Below are positions 7,679 to 14,700 of a stretch of DNA of 28,036 nt, in pieces. A program made the translations under genes and the position numbers. How positions within the stretch are numbered: position 1 is the stretch's first letter; every line of letters starts with the position of its first letter. Origin of the DNA: Planctomycetota bacterium (GTDB taxonomy: Bacteria > Planctomycetota > Phycisphaerae > Tepidisphaerales > Tepidisphaeraceae); contig JAEZED010000149.1 in NCBI GenBank assembly GCA_023417885.1, positions 1-28,036 on the forward strand. The letters are read 5' to 3'. Below the pieces are notes generated by a model. That model saw only the letters and a list, made by a program, of their open reading frames with translations. It was not told the origin of the DNA and searched no databases.

Positions 7679-8299
7679 ATGCGAACGCTCAACGCACCGG
7701 TAATCGGCCTCGCCGTCCTTTTGCCCTGCATGGCAGCCTCCAGGGCACAGGCAGGCGCGATCTTCACCGACCAGGGCCAGTGGCTCGCGGCGCTCGGCGG
7801 CAAGCCGGTCAACTCGCTTGCACTCACTCCTCAGCTCGTTCCCGACACCGGCCTCACACTGGTCGACGACGAGTTGACGGTGCACTTCCCCGTCAATCAC
7901 GGGGGCATGGAAGTCTACAGCACCGGATGGATGGGGGACGTCCATCCGGTCGGAGATCCGGAGTTTCACGAGCCGGGCCCGACGATCGCCAACTTCAACG
8001 CGCCGATCTCGGCGCTGGGCGCCTGGGTATCGATCGGTCCCGACGCCGACCCGGAGTTCGAGTCGATCCTGGTCACGCTCGTCGACGACCATCGCCTCTG
8101 GGCACTCGACTACGCCGAGCCCCACTTCTTCGGCTGGATCGGCCAGCCCACCGACACCCTCACCATCAGCAGCGGCGGCGGATGGCACTACTACGAGATC
8201 ACGGAAGTCCAGTATGTCGTTGCTCTGCCCGAGCCGGCCGCCTCGGCCGGCGGTGTCCTGCTCCTGGGCGCGCTCGGCCTTCGGCGCCGGACCTGTTAG
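7679..8299 (+). CDS. Secreted PEP-CTERM sorting-signal protein
   Basis: A 206-residue exported protein. An N-terminal signal peptide (Arg, then a hydrophobic core, then SRAQA before GAIFT) is followed by a soluble beta-rich domain of about 150 residues that I do not recognise. The C-terminus has the PEP-CTERM pattern: LPEPAAS, a hydrophobic stretch of about 14 residues, then LRRR. In known systems an exosortase recognises this tail and processes the protein at the cell surface; no exosortase gene is in this window. ATG 7679 has GAGGAGGG 8 bases upstream, so this gene has an ordinary leader. Its stop overlaps the convergent TM2 gene by 4 bases. Confidence 0.78.
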   Translation: MRTLNAPVIGLAVLLPCMAASRAQAGAIFTDQGQWLAALGGKPVNSLALTPQLVPDTGLTLVDDELTVHFPVNHGGMEVYSTGWMGDVHPVGDPEFHEPGPTIANFNAPISALGAWVSIGPDADPEFESILVTLVDDHRLWALDYAEPHFFGWIGQPTDTLTISSGGGWHYYEITEVQYVVALPEPAASAGGVLLLGALGLRRRTC

Positions 8300-8517
8300 T
8301 ACGCGCGCCAGCGCCGTTCCGGATCGGTATAGAGCGCCGCGTCGATGCACGCCCAGATGTGCATCAGCCAACCCAGCAGGAAAAGCCACAGCACCACGTC
8401 GATCACGAAGAACAGGATCGCCGCCAGGATCCGCCCCTGGGCGAGCTGGCCAAGGCCCGGGATGATGAAGCTCGCGATCGCCGCGATCACGTTGGCCGTG
8501 CTGCCGCGCTGCGCCAT
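8296..8517 (-). CDS. TM2-like small membrane protein
   Basis: A 73-residue protein with a short polar start (MAQRGSTANV) and two hydrophobic helices. The first carries the PGLGQLAQGR turn typical of TM2-domain and related small proteins, and the second ends in WACIDAALY. This pattern (IIPGLGQ, then WxxxDA) is common in small bacterial membrane proteins of unknown role. The frame is open further upstream, but ATG 8517 is preferred because GGAGGAT at 8530-8524 lies 6 bases before it. It is the last gene of the minus-strand unit with the two lipoproteins, separated from the nearer one by 71 bases. Confidence 0.7.
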   Translation of the reverse strand: MAQRGSTANVIAAIASFIIPGLGQLAQGRILAAILFFVIDVVLWLFLLGWLMHIWACIDAALYTDPERRWRAY

Positions 8518-8588
8518 GGTGTCATCCTCCGCAAGACGAAAACTTCCCGCTTCCTGCGCGGTGAACGGCCCCGCCGTTCGCCCCGCCC

Positions 8589-9140
8589 TCACTCGTCGGC
8601 CCGCATCTCGCGCGAGACGAACAGCGCCGCCACCTGCCGGCCCAGCAGGTGCAGCGTCGCCCGGCGCAGCTCAGCCGGATCCGCCGAACGCACGCGCGGC
8701 GTCTGCACCTCGACATAATGCCCCGCCGAGCCGTCGGCCGGCCAGACTTCCTCCCCATCCGCTGACAGCACCCGTACATGGGCGCCCACCTGCCCGTGCT
8801 CGATGTCGCTGGCGAGCGTGAGGCTCGAGGTCGGCGGATCCAGCGCCACTTCCACCCGCTGAACCGCCGACGCCTCCGCGACCACCGGCACCTGCGCGAT
8901 CCCCTCCAGCGAACGCTCCAGTGCAATCGCCAGCGTCTCGGCATCGAGCTGACCCTGCCCGCCGGCGATCGACTCGTCCGCCGTCACCAGCACCGCAGTG
9001 GGCGCCTGGGGCAGTTCGTAGGCCGCCGGAATGCGCGGCGGGGGCAGCGCCTTGTAGGCGGCGACGCCGAGCACGTTGCAGCCGGCGACGAGAGACATCG
9101 CCAGCAGCGCGACCGGCAGGAGGTGCGTGGGGCGGATCAT
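8589..9140 (-). CDS. Putative lipoprotein B, paralogue of its neighbour
   Basis: A 183-residue protein with a lipoprotein signal: hydrophobic core, then the LVAGC lipobox with Cys21. It should be lipid-anchored to a membrane facing the periplasm. The segment after the cysteine (NVLGVAAYKALPPPRIPAAYELP) matches the same region of the upstream lipoprotein, so the two are paralogues. The rest is a mixed alpha-beta domain without a recognised family. Its ATG (9140) overlaps the upstream stop as ATGA, implying translational coupling. Paired expression suggests the two lipoproteins act in one complex. Function unknown. Confidence 0.72.
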   Translation of the reverse strand: MIRPTHLLPVALLAMSLVAGCNVLGVAAYKALPPPRIPAAYELPQAPTAVLVTADESIAGGQGQLDAETLAIALERSLEGIAQVPVVAEASAVQRVEVALDPPTSSLTLASDIEHGQVGAHVRVLSADGEEVWPADGSAGHYVEVQTPRVRSADPAELRRATLHLLGRQVAALFVSREMRADE

Positions 9141-9895
9141 GGGCGCTCATCCTCCTGCGGGTGTGAAATAAAGCGGAGGGTGGCCTGATCGGCAATGAGG
9201 CGCCCGAGGCCCTCGTAGGTCACGCGCTCGGTCAGCGTCGTCGTCCCCTCGCTGGCGCCGAAGTCCGGGAAGGCCAGCGCCAGCGCCTGCTCCTGGAAGG
9301 CGACTGTCGCGTTCTGCCGCGCCGCATCGATTTCCACGGCGGAGATGTTCACCTGCGCCTCCCCGCGAAGGAGGCCGGGCGCCACTCCCCCCTGCGTCGT
9401 GAAGTCCATCACCTCGACATAGATCAGCCGATCGACATCGAGCCTGGGGGCGATGCTGGTGATCGGCATCATGTTGAGCGTCGGGTCGCGCTTCTGGTAC
9501 TTCACGATCGACTCCGGGACGATCGTGAACCGCAACCCCTCCAACTCCTTCCGCTGGCGTCCGCTTCCCTCGTCGCGCGCCTTCTCCAGGTTCGACTGGA
9601 TCCGGCTGGCAAGATCCAGCGACAGGCGCGGGTAATCCAGGTCGATCGCCGGGTCCACCCACACCCATACCGCCGCCGTCTGGCCGGCCAGGCCGTCGTA
9701 GGCCGGCGGAACCGTCGGCGCAGGGGCCTTGGAGGCGATGATGCCCAGTACCTGGCACCCCCCCGCCATGAGCAGGGAAAGGATCAGGATCGAGCCGGCG
9801 CAACGGCCGAGGCGGGGAAGGATCTGGGGCATGATGAGGTAGCGGCCTTCCGCGATGCGGATGGCCAGGGGGCGGGGTCCAGGCGGGATCTTCAC
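9137..9895 (-). CDS. Putative lipoprotein A, paralogue of its neighbour
   Basis: A 252-residue protein with a long basic N-region, a hydrophobic core and a LLMAGGC lipobox (Cys47), then QVLGIIASKAPAPTVPPAYDG, which parallels the downstream lipoprotein. GTG 9895 overlaps the stop of the DUF2752 gene by 4 bases (GTGA), indicating coupled translation. Starting instead at ATG 9832 would give a more usual signal peptide of about 25 residues but has no ribosome binding site. The middle part (VDRLIYVEVMDFTTQGG) suggests an alpha-beta domain, but I recognise no family. Likely an envelope protein made together with its paralogue. Confidence 0.72.
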   Translation of the reverse strand: MKIPPGPRPLAIRIAEGRYLIMPQILPRLGRCAGSILILSLLMAGGCQVLGIIASKAPAPTVPPAYDGLAGQTAAVWVWVDPAIDLDYPRLSLDLASRIQSNLEKARDEGSGRQRKELEGLRFTIVPESIVKYQKRDPTLNMMPITSIAPRLDVDRLIYVEVMDFTTQGGVAPGLLRGEAQVNISAVEIDAARQNATVAFQEQALALAFPDFGASEGTTTLTERVTYEGLGRLIADQATLRFISHPQEDERP

Positions 9896-10380
9896 CAGCT
9901 TGTGCCGGCGATGCCCGCGAGCGTGAGGCCGATCTTCCAGGCCCAGGCGGCGATGCCGAAGGCGACGGCCAGCACGAGCAGTTTAACGCCCGGAAGCCGT
10001 TTGAGTAGTCGATGCACGGGCCGACCCGTGACGGCGATGTACGCGGCCGCCCAGAATGTCAGGCACGTTCCCACCGACAGCAGGAAGCCCATCGGCTGCA
10101 CCCAGAGGCTCTGGAGCCACTCGGCCCGCACGAAGTGGTTGAAGCTCGTCGTCATCCCGCAGGCCGCGCACGGGAGCCCGGTGTTCTCCAGGAACCCGCA
10201 AGGCCGCAGCCCCAGGCGCGTCGTCGTCCCCACGCCGGCCGCATCCGGCTCCAGGTAGGCCGCAGCCAGCAGCACCGCCAGGCATGCCGTCGCCACCAGC
10301 GCCGCAACCAGCCGGCCACGCGCACCAAGACGCACGGGCTCGGAGATCGGAGCGAAGATGACCGGCGCCGCCTGCGTCAC
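9892..10380 (-). CDS. DUF2752 membrane protein
   Basis: The 162-residue product has about three hydrophobic helices and the DUF2752 signature, here LRPCGFLENTGLPCAACGMTTSFNH. Its cysteines (C-x(10)-C-x2-C) in a membrane-proximal loop could bind metal or form disulfides. The family is widespread in Bacteroidota and Planctomycetota and its function is unknown. GTG 10380 is supported by a TAAGAT box 6 bases upstream, which overlaps the last codons of the acyltransferase gene. The gene can therefore be read both from its own start and from upstream. It heads a tight run with the two lipoproteins. Confidence 0.8.
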   Translation of the reverse strand: MTQAAPVIFAPISEPVRLGARGRLVAALVATACLAVLLAAAYLEPDAAGVGTTTRLGLRPCGFLENTGLPCAACGMTTSFNHFVRAEWLQSLWVQPMGFLLSVGTCLTFWAAAYIAVTGRPVHRLLKRLPGVKLLVLAVAFGIAAWAWKIGLTLAGIAGTSW

Positions 10381-10384
10381 GCCT

Positions 10385-11113
10385 TCATCTTAGCGGCGAA
10401 TGTCCCCGCACCCGCGGCGCCGGGTAGCGCTGGCGAAGATCCTCCATCCGCTCGGTCAGCGCCGCCGTCAGCCGCGGGAGGCGATGACGGTCCGGCCCGC
10501 TGCGCCGCGCCGGCAGCGGCAGGCCCCAGGCGATGCTCGGGTGGCGCGGCGCGATGAACCCGTGGAGCATCCGGGTCCGCCGCTGGAGGCCGTCGATGAA
10601 AACCGGATAGAGGTCCGCCCCGCCGCGGATCGCCAGCAGCGCCACGCCCGTCTGGAACGGCATCAGCTCGCGCGTGCGCTCGATGCGCCCTTCCGGGAAG
10701 ACGCCCACGACCCGCCCCCGCTCCAGGTGGCGCATCGCCTCGCGCCACGCCCGGCTGTCACGCCCCTTCACGTCGATCGGCACCATCTTTGTCCACTCGA
10801 AGAACCACCGCAGCCGCGGAAGGTCGTAGTACTCCCGCGTCATCACCCAGACGATCGGACGCGGGCAGGCCGCCTGGATCACCACCGGATCCAGCCCCGC
10901 CGTGTGGTTGGCGGCGATGAGGGCCGGCCCCTGCCGCGGGATCGGGCAAGGCGTGTGCTGGCGGAGCCGGTGAAAGGCGATGCCGTAGATCCGGTTGAGC
11001 GCGCGCAGGGCGCGGAAGTCGAGGCGGCGCTCGAAATCATCCGCCTGCCCGGGCTGGCGCGCTTCCTCCTCCAGGGCGGGCGCGGAGTCCGGCGGTGAGG
11101 CGGGCGACGGCAC
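10385..11113 (-). CDS. PlsC-type 1-acylglycerol-3-phosphate acyltransferase
   Basis: A 242-residue acyltransferase of the PlsC/LPLAT family, which typically adds a fatty acyl chain to lysophosphatidic acid or a similar acceptor at the inner membrane. The catalytic H-x4-D motif is NHTAGLD (His70, Asp75). The phosphate-binding block is FPEGRIERTRE (residues 139-149), and VPIDVKG matches the block between them. There is no long N-terminal membrane helix, so it may associate peripherally. GTG 11113 lies 6 bases after GACACT, a variant of the box seen elsewhere. DUF2752 begins 4 bases after the stop. Exact acceptor not predictable. Confidence 0.85.
   Translation of the reverse strand: MPSPASPPDSAPALEEEARQPGQADDFERRLDFRALRALNRIYGIAFHRLRQHTPCPIPRQGPALIAANHTAGLDPVVIQAACPRPIVWVMTREYYDLPRLRWFFEWTKMVPIDVKGRDSRAWREAMRHLERGRVVGVFPEGRIERTRELMPFQTGVALLAIRGGADLYPVFIDGLQRRTRMLHGFIAPRHPSIAWGLPLPARRSGPDRHRLPRLTAALTERMEDLRQRYPAPRVRGHSPLR
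10387..10392 (-). promoter_or_regulatory. -10 box of leaderless DUF2752 gene
   Basis: TAAGAT on the minus strand ends 6 bases before GTG 10380. It lies over the end of the preceding acyltransferase gene. Confidence 0.5.
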
Positions 11114-11119
11114 GGGCCC

Positions 11120-11125
11120 AGTGTC
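11120..11125 (-). promoter_or_regulatory. Variant -10 box before the acyltransferase
   Basis: GACACT on the minus strand ends 6 bases before GTG 11113. It keeps A at position 2 and T at position 6 but has G at position 1. TAGACA overlaps it two bases upstream. Confidence 0.35.
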
Positions 11126-11175
11126 TAGCCGAACACGGCCGGCGGCTCAACTTCGGCCCGCCCTGTCCGATGACG

Positions 11176-11181
11176 TACGAT
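11176..11181 (+). promoter_or_regulatory. -10 box of leaderless phosphodiesterase gene
   Basis: TACGAT ends 8 bases before the ATG at 11190. The box sets the start well inside a much longer open frame. Confidence 0.6.
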
Positions 11182-11189
11182 CGCTCGCC

Positions 11190-11729
11190 ATGCCCCCAGG
11201 CAACGCCACCCGGCTCGGCATTCTCTCCGACACCCACGGGCACGCCGAGGCATGCCGGGCAGCCCTCGATGTCCTGACTGAGATGGGCGCCCAGGCCTTT
11301 GCCCACTGCGGCGACGTCGGCGAGGAGTCAGTGATCGACGTCCTCGCGGGCCACCCGGTCTGGTTCGTCTGGGGAAACACCGATCTCGACCGCGCCCGGC
11401 TGCGCGCTTACGCGGAGGACCTGGGGCTCCAGTGCCTCGGCAACCTCGGCCGCTTCGTGCTGGGCGGGAAGCAGTTCGTCCTCACCCACGGGGACGATGC
11501 GCAGCGCGTGGCAGAGGTTCGCCTCGCCGCGGAACAGGGCCGGTCGGTAAAGGGAGAGGCCCGTCCGGACGATTACCTGCTGACGGGCCACACGCACGTT
11601 CCGCACGATCGCCGGGTCGGCGGCCTGCGGTGGCTCAACCCGGGCGCGCTTTATCGCGCCCGGACCAAGACCGTGGCGCTGCTGGACGTGACGACAGGCG
11701 ACCTGCTCTTGCGCGAGTTGGACCTATAA
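11190..11729 (+). CDS. YfcE/MJ0936-type metallophosphodiesterase
   Basis: A 179-residue calcineurin-like phosphoesterase that hydrolyses phosphodiesters with a two-metal centre in the cytoplasm. The motifs are in order: SDTHGH (Asp14, His16), CGDVGE (Asp42), GNTD (Asn63), LTHGDD and the closing GHTHVPH. The family also includes YfcE, active on artificial phosphodiesters, so the natural substrate is uncertain. ATG 11190 is chosen because the first beta strand (RLGILSD) begins 8 residues later and the TACGAT box lies 8 bases upstream. The frame is open back to 10995 but that part reads antisense to the acyltransferase. Confidence 0.9.
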   Translation: MPPGNATRLGILSDTHGHAEACRAALDVLTEMGAQAFAHCGDVGEESVIDVLAGHPVWFVWGNTDLDRARLRAYAEDLGLQCLGNLGRFVLGGKQFVLTHGDDAQRVAEVRLAAEQGRSVKGEARPDDYLLTGHTHVPHDRRVGGLRWLNPGALYRARTKTVALLDVTTGDLLLRELDL

Positions 11730-11759
11730 GGGCTGGTCGGGCCGATTCGCGCTGTCACA

Positions 11760-11789
11760 TTGTCCCGGGCGCACCTGGAGAACTATTAT
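11760..11789 (+). promoter_or_regulatory. Promoter of the second GNAT gene
   Basis: TTGTCC (11760-11765), an 18-base spacer and TATTAT (11784-11789) form a near-consensus sigma-70 promoter in an AT-richer patch after the phosphodiesterase gene. Transcription would begin near 11796, giving a leader of roughly 100 bases, unlike the leaderless neighbours. Confidence 0.6.
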
Positions 11790-11902
11790 CCATCCCGGCA
11801 GTTGCCACCCGACAGAGCAAAGGTCGTCTCCCCGCGGCAGCCGCCGATCGGTTGCCGTGCAAGGTGAGAGTCGTCCCCTTTTCCGGAGTGAAAGAGACCC
11901 AC

Positions 11903-12538
11903 GTGTTCGCCCCCAACGCCCCCCTTCCCGGTTCCTCCAGCACCGATTCCCAGCCGGGAACCGAGGCCGGGCTTACCGGCGCTGCGGGCGTGGACTTCTC
12001 GGACCTCTATCACATCCGCCCATTCCGTGACGCCGACCTGGGCGCCTGCCGTAGCCTTTACCGCGAGGGCCTGCTCGGGGGGCGGCTGGCAGAGAACGAC
12101 TCCGGCCTCGACGTCGACGACGTCCGCAGCGCCTACCTGCTCGACCCGCGCAACGGCTTCTGGGTGGCGGAGGTCACACGCGCCACCCACCGCTTCAGCC
12201 AGTGGCTTCCGGAAGGCACGACCCCCGGCACCATCGTCGGCATGGTCGGCGTGCAGCACCACGAGGAGGGGGTCGGCGAGATCCGCCGCTTGCGCGTGCA
12301 TCCGGAACATCGCCGGCGCGGCCTGGGCTCGCGCCTGCTCGAGAGCGCCATCAAGTTCTGCCGCGACAACGGCTCGCTCAAGGTCCAGCTCGACAGCTAC
12401 GTCGATCGCGAGGAAGCGCTCAAGCTCTTCGGCCGCTTCGGCTTCCGGCACAGCCGCACCCGGAGCATCTCCGGCAAGGACCTGCTCTACTTCTACCTGG
12501 ATCTGTACACCCAGGACACTTCCCCGGAGCCGCGCTGA
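11903..12538 (+). CDS. GNAT family N-acetyltransferase with N-terminal extension
   Basis: An acetyl-CoA-dependent acetyltransferase. From GTG 11903 it has 211 residues: a Pro/Ser/Gly-rich tail of about 33 residues, then the GNAT domain (IRPFRDADLGACRSLYREG). Motif A is RLRVHPEHRRRGLGSRLLE, with the RRGLG acetyl-CoA loop. It ends with YVDREEALKLFGRFGFRHS. The start is uncertain: in-frame GTG codons at 11864, 11888 and 11903 and a TTG at 11852 all follow the promoter, and AAAGAGA before 11903 is the best weak ribosome binding site. Acceptor substrate unknown. Convergent with DUF3307, 3 bases apart. Confidence 0.85.
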   Translation: MFAPNAPLPGSSSTDSQPGTEAGLTGAAGVDFSDLYHIRPFRDADLGACRSLYREGLLGGRLAENDSGLDVDDVRSAYLLDPRNGFWVAEVTRATHRFSQWLPEGTTPGTIVGMVGVQHHEEGVGEIRRLRVHPEHRRRGLGSRLLESAIKFCRDNGSLKVQLDSYVDREEALKLFGRFGFRHSRTRSISGKDLLYFYLDLYTQDTSPEPR

Positions 12539-12541
12539 GCA

Positions 12542-13291
12542 CTACGGCGCTCCCACCAGCGCCAGCGCCCGCAGCAGCAGCGCCGACACCAGCAGCGCCC
12601 AGCCGAAGCTCAGAAATGTGCCGATGATGATGTACTCGGCCACCTTCCGCTGGGAGGGCTCCTTGATGTCACCGAAACGCAGGATCGACTTGGCGGCGAA
12701 CAGGAACCCGATCCCCGCCGGCTGGCCGATCAGGAACAGCAGCAGCACGAGCCCGCGCTCCAGCCAGCCGATGTAGCGCCCTCCGTTCTTCAGCCCCGGG
12801 ACGTCCAGTTCCTCCCCTTCCACCACGTCGCGCACGATCTTGCCGACCAGCACGCCTCCCGCCGGCACGCAGAGCACCACCGCCCCAACGAACACCACGA
12901 TCGCCGGATACCAGTGCGCCTTCCCCTCCGGCAGCAGGCCCGGCCACAGCGACGCACCCGTCGCCGCCGGGAATGCCCAAGCCAGCAGCAGGATCACCCC
13001 GATGTGCGCCGCCTGGTCGAGCAGGAAGGCGCGGGCGCTGTCGGGCAGCCAGCGCACGCGGGCCAGGTCGATCAGGGCGTGCGAGACGAACAGCCCGGCG
13101 GCGATGCCGAGGGTCATGCCGATCGGCCAGACGGCGCCCAGCAGGAGCATCGTGACCCCCGTGACCGTCGCGGCATGAGCCAGCAGAACCGCCACCCGCC
13201 CCTTGTTCCGCGCCATCGCCTCCGTCTGGAAGACGAAGTCCCCCAGCAGGTGGCCTGTAAAGAGAACCAGGATCGTCTCGAGCAACATCAC
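12542..13291 (-). CDS. DUF3307 membrane protein
   Basis: A 249-residue polytopic membrane protein beginning with the DUF3307 signature: a hydrophobic helix, then GHLLGDFVFQT and a basic stretch (ARNKGR), then AHA and SHALIDLARVRW. About six more helices follow. The family often sits beside SatD-type genes, as here; the paired SatD/SatE products of streptococci were named for secretion and acid tolerance, but a role in this organism is not known. Start is GTG 13291 or the adjacent ATG 13288. The only upstream hint of a ribosome binding site is AGG within a repeated 14-base element. Confidence 0.82.
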   Translation of the reverse strand: MMLLETILVLFTGHLLGDFVFQTEAMARNKGRVAVLLAHAATVTGVTMLLLGAVWPIGMTLGIAAGLFVSHALIDLARVRWLPDSARAFLLDQAAHIGVILLLAWAFPAATGASLWPGLLPEGKAHWYPAIVVFVGAVVLCVPAGGVLVGKIVRDVVEGEELDVPGLKNGGRYIGWLERGLVLLLFLIGQPAGIGFLFAAKSILRFGDIKEPSQRKVAEYIIIGTFLSFGWALLVSALLLRALALVGAP

Positions 13292-13333
13292 GCAACCTAT
13301 TTGGGCATCATATCGAATAGCAACCTATTTGGG
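13292..13333 (-). repeat. 14-bp direct repeat between satD-like gene and DUF3307
   Basis: CCCAAATAGGTTGC (minus strand) occurs twice, at 13333-13320 and 13305-13292, exactly 28 bases apart. The first copy spans the SatD stop codon. Together with the preceding bases it forms GCAACC-CAAATA-GGTTGC, a 6-bp stem at 13337-13320. The second copy ends directly at the DUF3307 GTG. The patch is AT-richer than its surroundings. Confidence 0.75.
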
Positions 13334-13987
13334 TTGCCCCATCTTCTGCTCGAACAGGGCGATCGCCGCCTCGACCGCGTCCCACCCGGCGCCGGCGAGG
13401 GCCTTGGTCACCGCCTGCCGAGTCACCGGTGGATCCAGCTGCTCCGCGACCTCCGCGTGGCTCGCTCCCGGTTTCGCCAGCAGTACGAGGATCGCCTGCG
13501 CCTGCCTCGGCTTCCAGCCACGCACCAGCCGATCCACCAGCCCCAGCGCCACCTCCACCCACGGCCCCACCGGCACGGACCCTTCCGGAAACGCGATTGC
13601 CAGCCGGCTCGTGGCGCCAAGCTCGTCCAGCGCTTTTCCAGACCGCTGGAACGCCTCCCCCGTCGACAGCGAGATGCGGCTTGGCTCGATCCGCCCCACC
13701 GGGCCGATGCCGATCGCCACCCGGCTGTCCGCCCTGGCTTCGGGCAGATCCAGCCCCCGCAGCGCCGCACGCACGTAAATCGCCGCACGCAGCGACTGCT
13801 CCGGGCGCGACAGCAGCGCCTGCCACGAGTCGCCCCGGAAGAACTCGGCCTTCCCCTCGACGCCCGCCTGCGGAAGCTGCTCCAGCGCCTCCAGCACGGC
13901 CCGGCGCGCCCGCTCGAGGTCGCCGCTTTGCAGGCGGCGGGACTTCACGAGATCGCCCGTAAGCACGGCGTAGGTCTTGTTCGTCAT
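13325..13987 (-). CDS. SatD family protein
   Basis: The 220-residue soluble protein starts with the SatD signature (YAVLTGDLVKSRRL) and continues with FFRGDSWQALL and VAIGIGPVGRI, typical of the family. A C-terminal helix-turn-helix-like region (about residues 165-205: ILVLLAKPGASHAEVAEQL, then TRQAVTKAL) suggests DNA binding. The two-domain form could be a regulator that senses something through its N-terminal domain, but this is inference. ATG 13987 fits the family start; TACCCT about 20 bases upstream could be its -10. DUF3307 follows after 33 bases, so they are probably cotranscribed. Confidence 0.8.
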   Translation of the reverse strand: MTNKTYAVLTGDLVKSRRLQSGDLERARRAVLEALEQLPQAGVEGKAEFFRGDSWQALLSRPEQSLRAAIYVRAALRGLDLPEARADSRVAIGIGPVGRIEPSRISLSTGEAFQRSGKALDELGATSRLAIAFPEGSVPVGPWVEVALGLVDRLVRGWKPRQAQAILVLLAKPGASHAEVAEQLDPPVTRQAVTKALAGAGWDAVEAAIALFEQKMGQPK

Positions 13988-14082
13988 GAGCTTGCCCGGA
14001 AGCCGGCAGGGTAACGGGCCCGTGCCGCAGGCATCAAGAACCGTGCGGCGGCACGCGGATTTGCCATCGCCGCGCCGGCGGC

Positions 14083-14088
14083 AAGAAT
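14083..14088 (+). promoter_or_regulatory. Variant -10 box before gmhA
   Basis: AAGAAT ends 8 bases before the ATG at 14097. It keeps A at position 2 and T at position 6. Confidence 0.35.
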
Positions 14089-14096
14089 CGCCTTCC

Positions 14097-14672
14097 ATGC
14101 AGACCCCCTTCGATGCCCTGCTGAAGCGCGCCGCGGACGAGACCATCTCGCTCGCCGGCCGCCTGCGCGAACTGGCGCCGCAGATGCAGCAGGTGTGCGA
14201 TCTCCTGGGCACCACCTGGGACGCGGGCGGAAAGCTGCTGGTCTGCGGGAACGGCGGAAGCTGCGCCGACGCGATGCACCTCGCCGAGGAGCTGGTGGTG
14301 CGATTCCAGAAGAATCGCCGCGCCCTCCCGGCCATCGCGCTGGCCGACCCGACGGTGCTGACCTGCTGCGGCAACGACTTCGGCTATGACGCGGTGTTCG
14401 AGCGGCAGGTCGAGGCCTACGGGCAGCCGGGGGATGTGCTGCTCGTGATGACGACCAGCGGAAACAGCACCAACATCCTGCGCGCCCTGGAGGCAGCCCG
14501 GGCACGCGGGCTGAAGACCATCGGCTTCCTCGGCCGGGACGGCGGCGCCGCGAGGGGGAAGACCGACGTGGAGGTCATCGTCCCCGCCGGCACCGCCCAC
14601 CGCGTGCAGGAAGGGCACAAGCTGCTCTACCACACCCTCTGCGAGTGGGTGGACGCCCGCTACGGCGACTGA
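14097..14672 (+). CDS. gmhA: Phosphoheptose isomerase (SIS domain, GmhA/DiaA type)
   Basis: A 191-residue SIS-domain protein. GmhA converts sedoheptulose 7-phosphate to D-glycero-D-manno-heptose 7-phosphate for lipopolysaccharide or S-layer heptose; DiaA, in the same family, instead binds DnaA. Present here are the sugar-phosphate loop CGNGGSCADAMHLAEEL, the TTSGNSTN serine loop, FGYDAVFERQVEAY and the C-terminal HKLLYHTLCEWVD, all as in GmhA. No other heptose gene is nearby, so the pathway cannot be confirmed here. ATG 14097 follows AAGAAT by 8 bases; the longer upstream frame reads antisense to the satD start region. The ferredoxin gene follows after 28 bases. Confidence 0.87.
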   Translation: MQTPFDALLKRAADETISLAGRLRELAPQMQQVCDLLGTTWDAGGKLLVCGNGGSCADAMHLAEELVVRFQKNRRALPAIALADPTVLTCCGNDFGYDAVFERQVEAYGQPGDVLLVMTTSGNSTNILRALEAARARGLKTIGFLGRDGGAARGKTDVEVIVPAGTAHRVQEGHKLLYHTLCEWVDARYGD

Positions 14673-14689
14673 TCCGTCCGGCGCGTCCC

Positions 14690-14695
14690 TAGCAT
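14690..14695 (+). promoter_or_regulatory. -10 box of leaderless ferredoxin gene
   Basis: TAGCAT ends 5 bases before the GTG at 14701, the shortest spacing of the set. Confidence 0.45.
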
Positions 14696-14700
14696 CGGGC

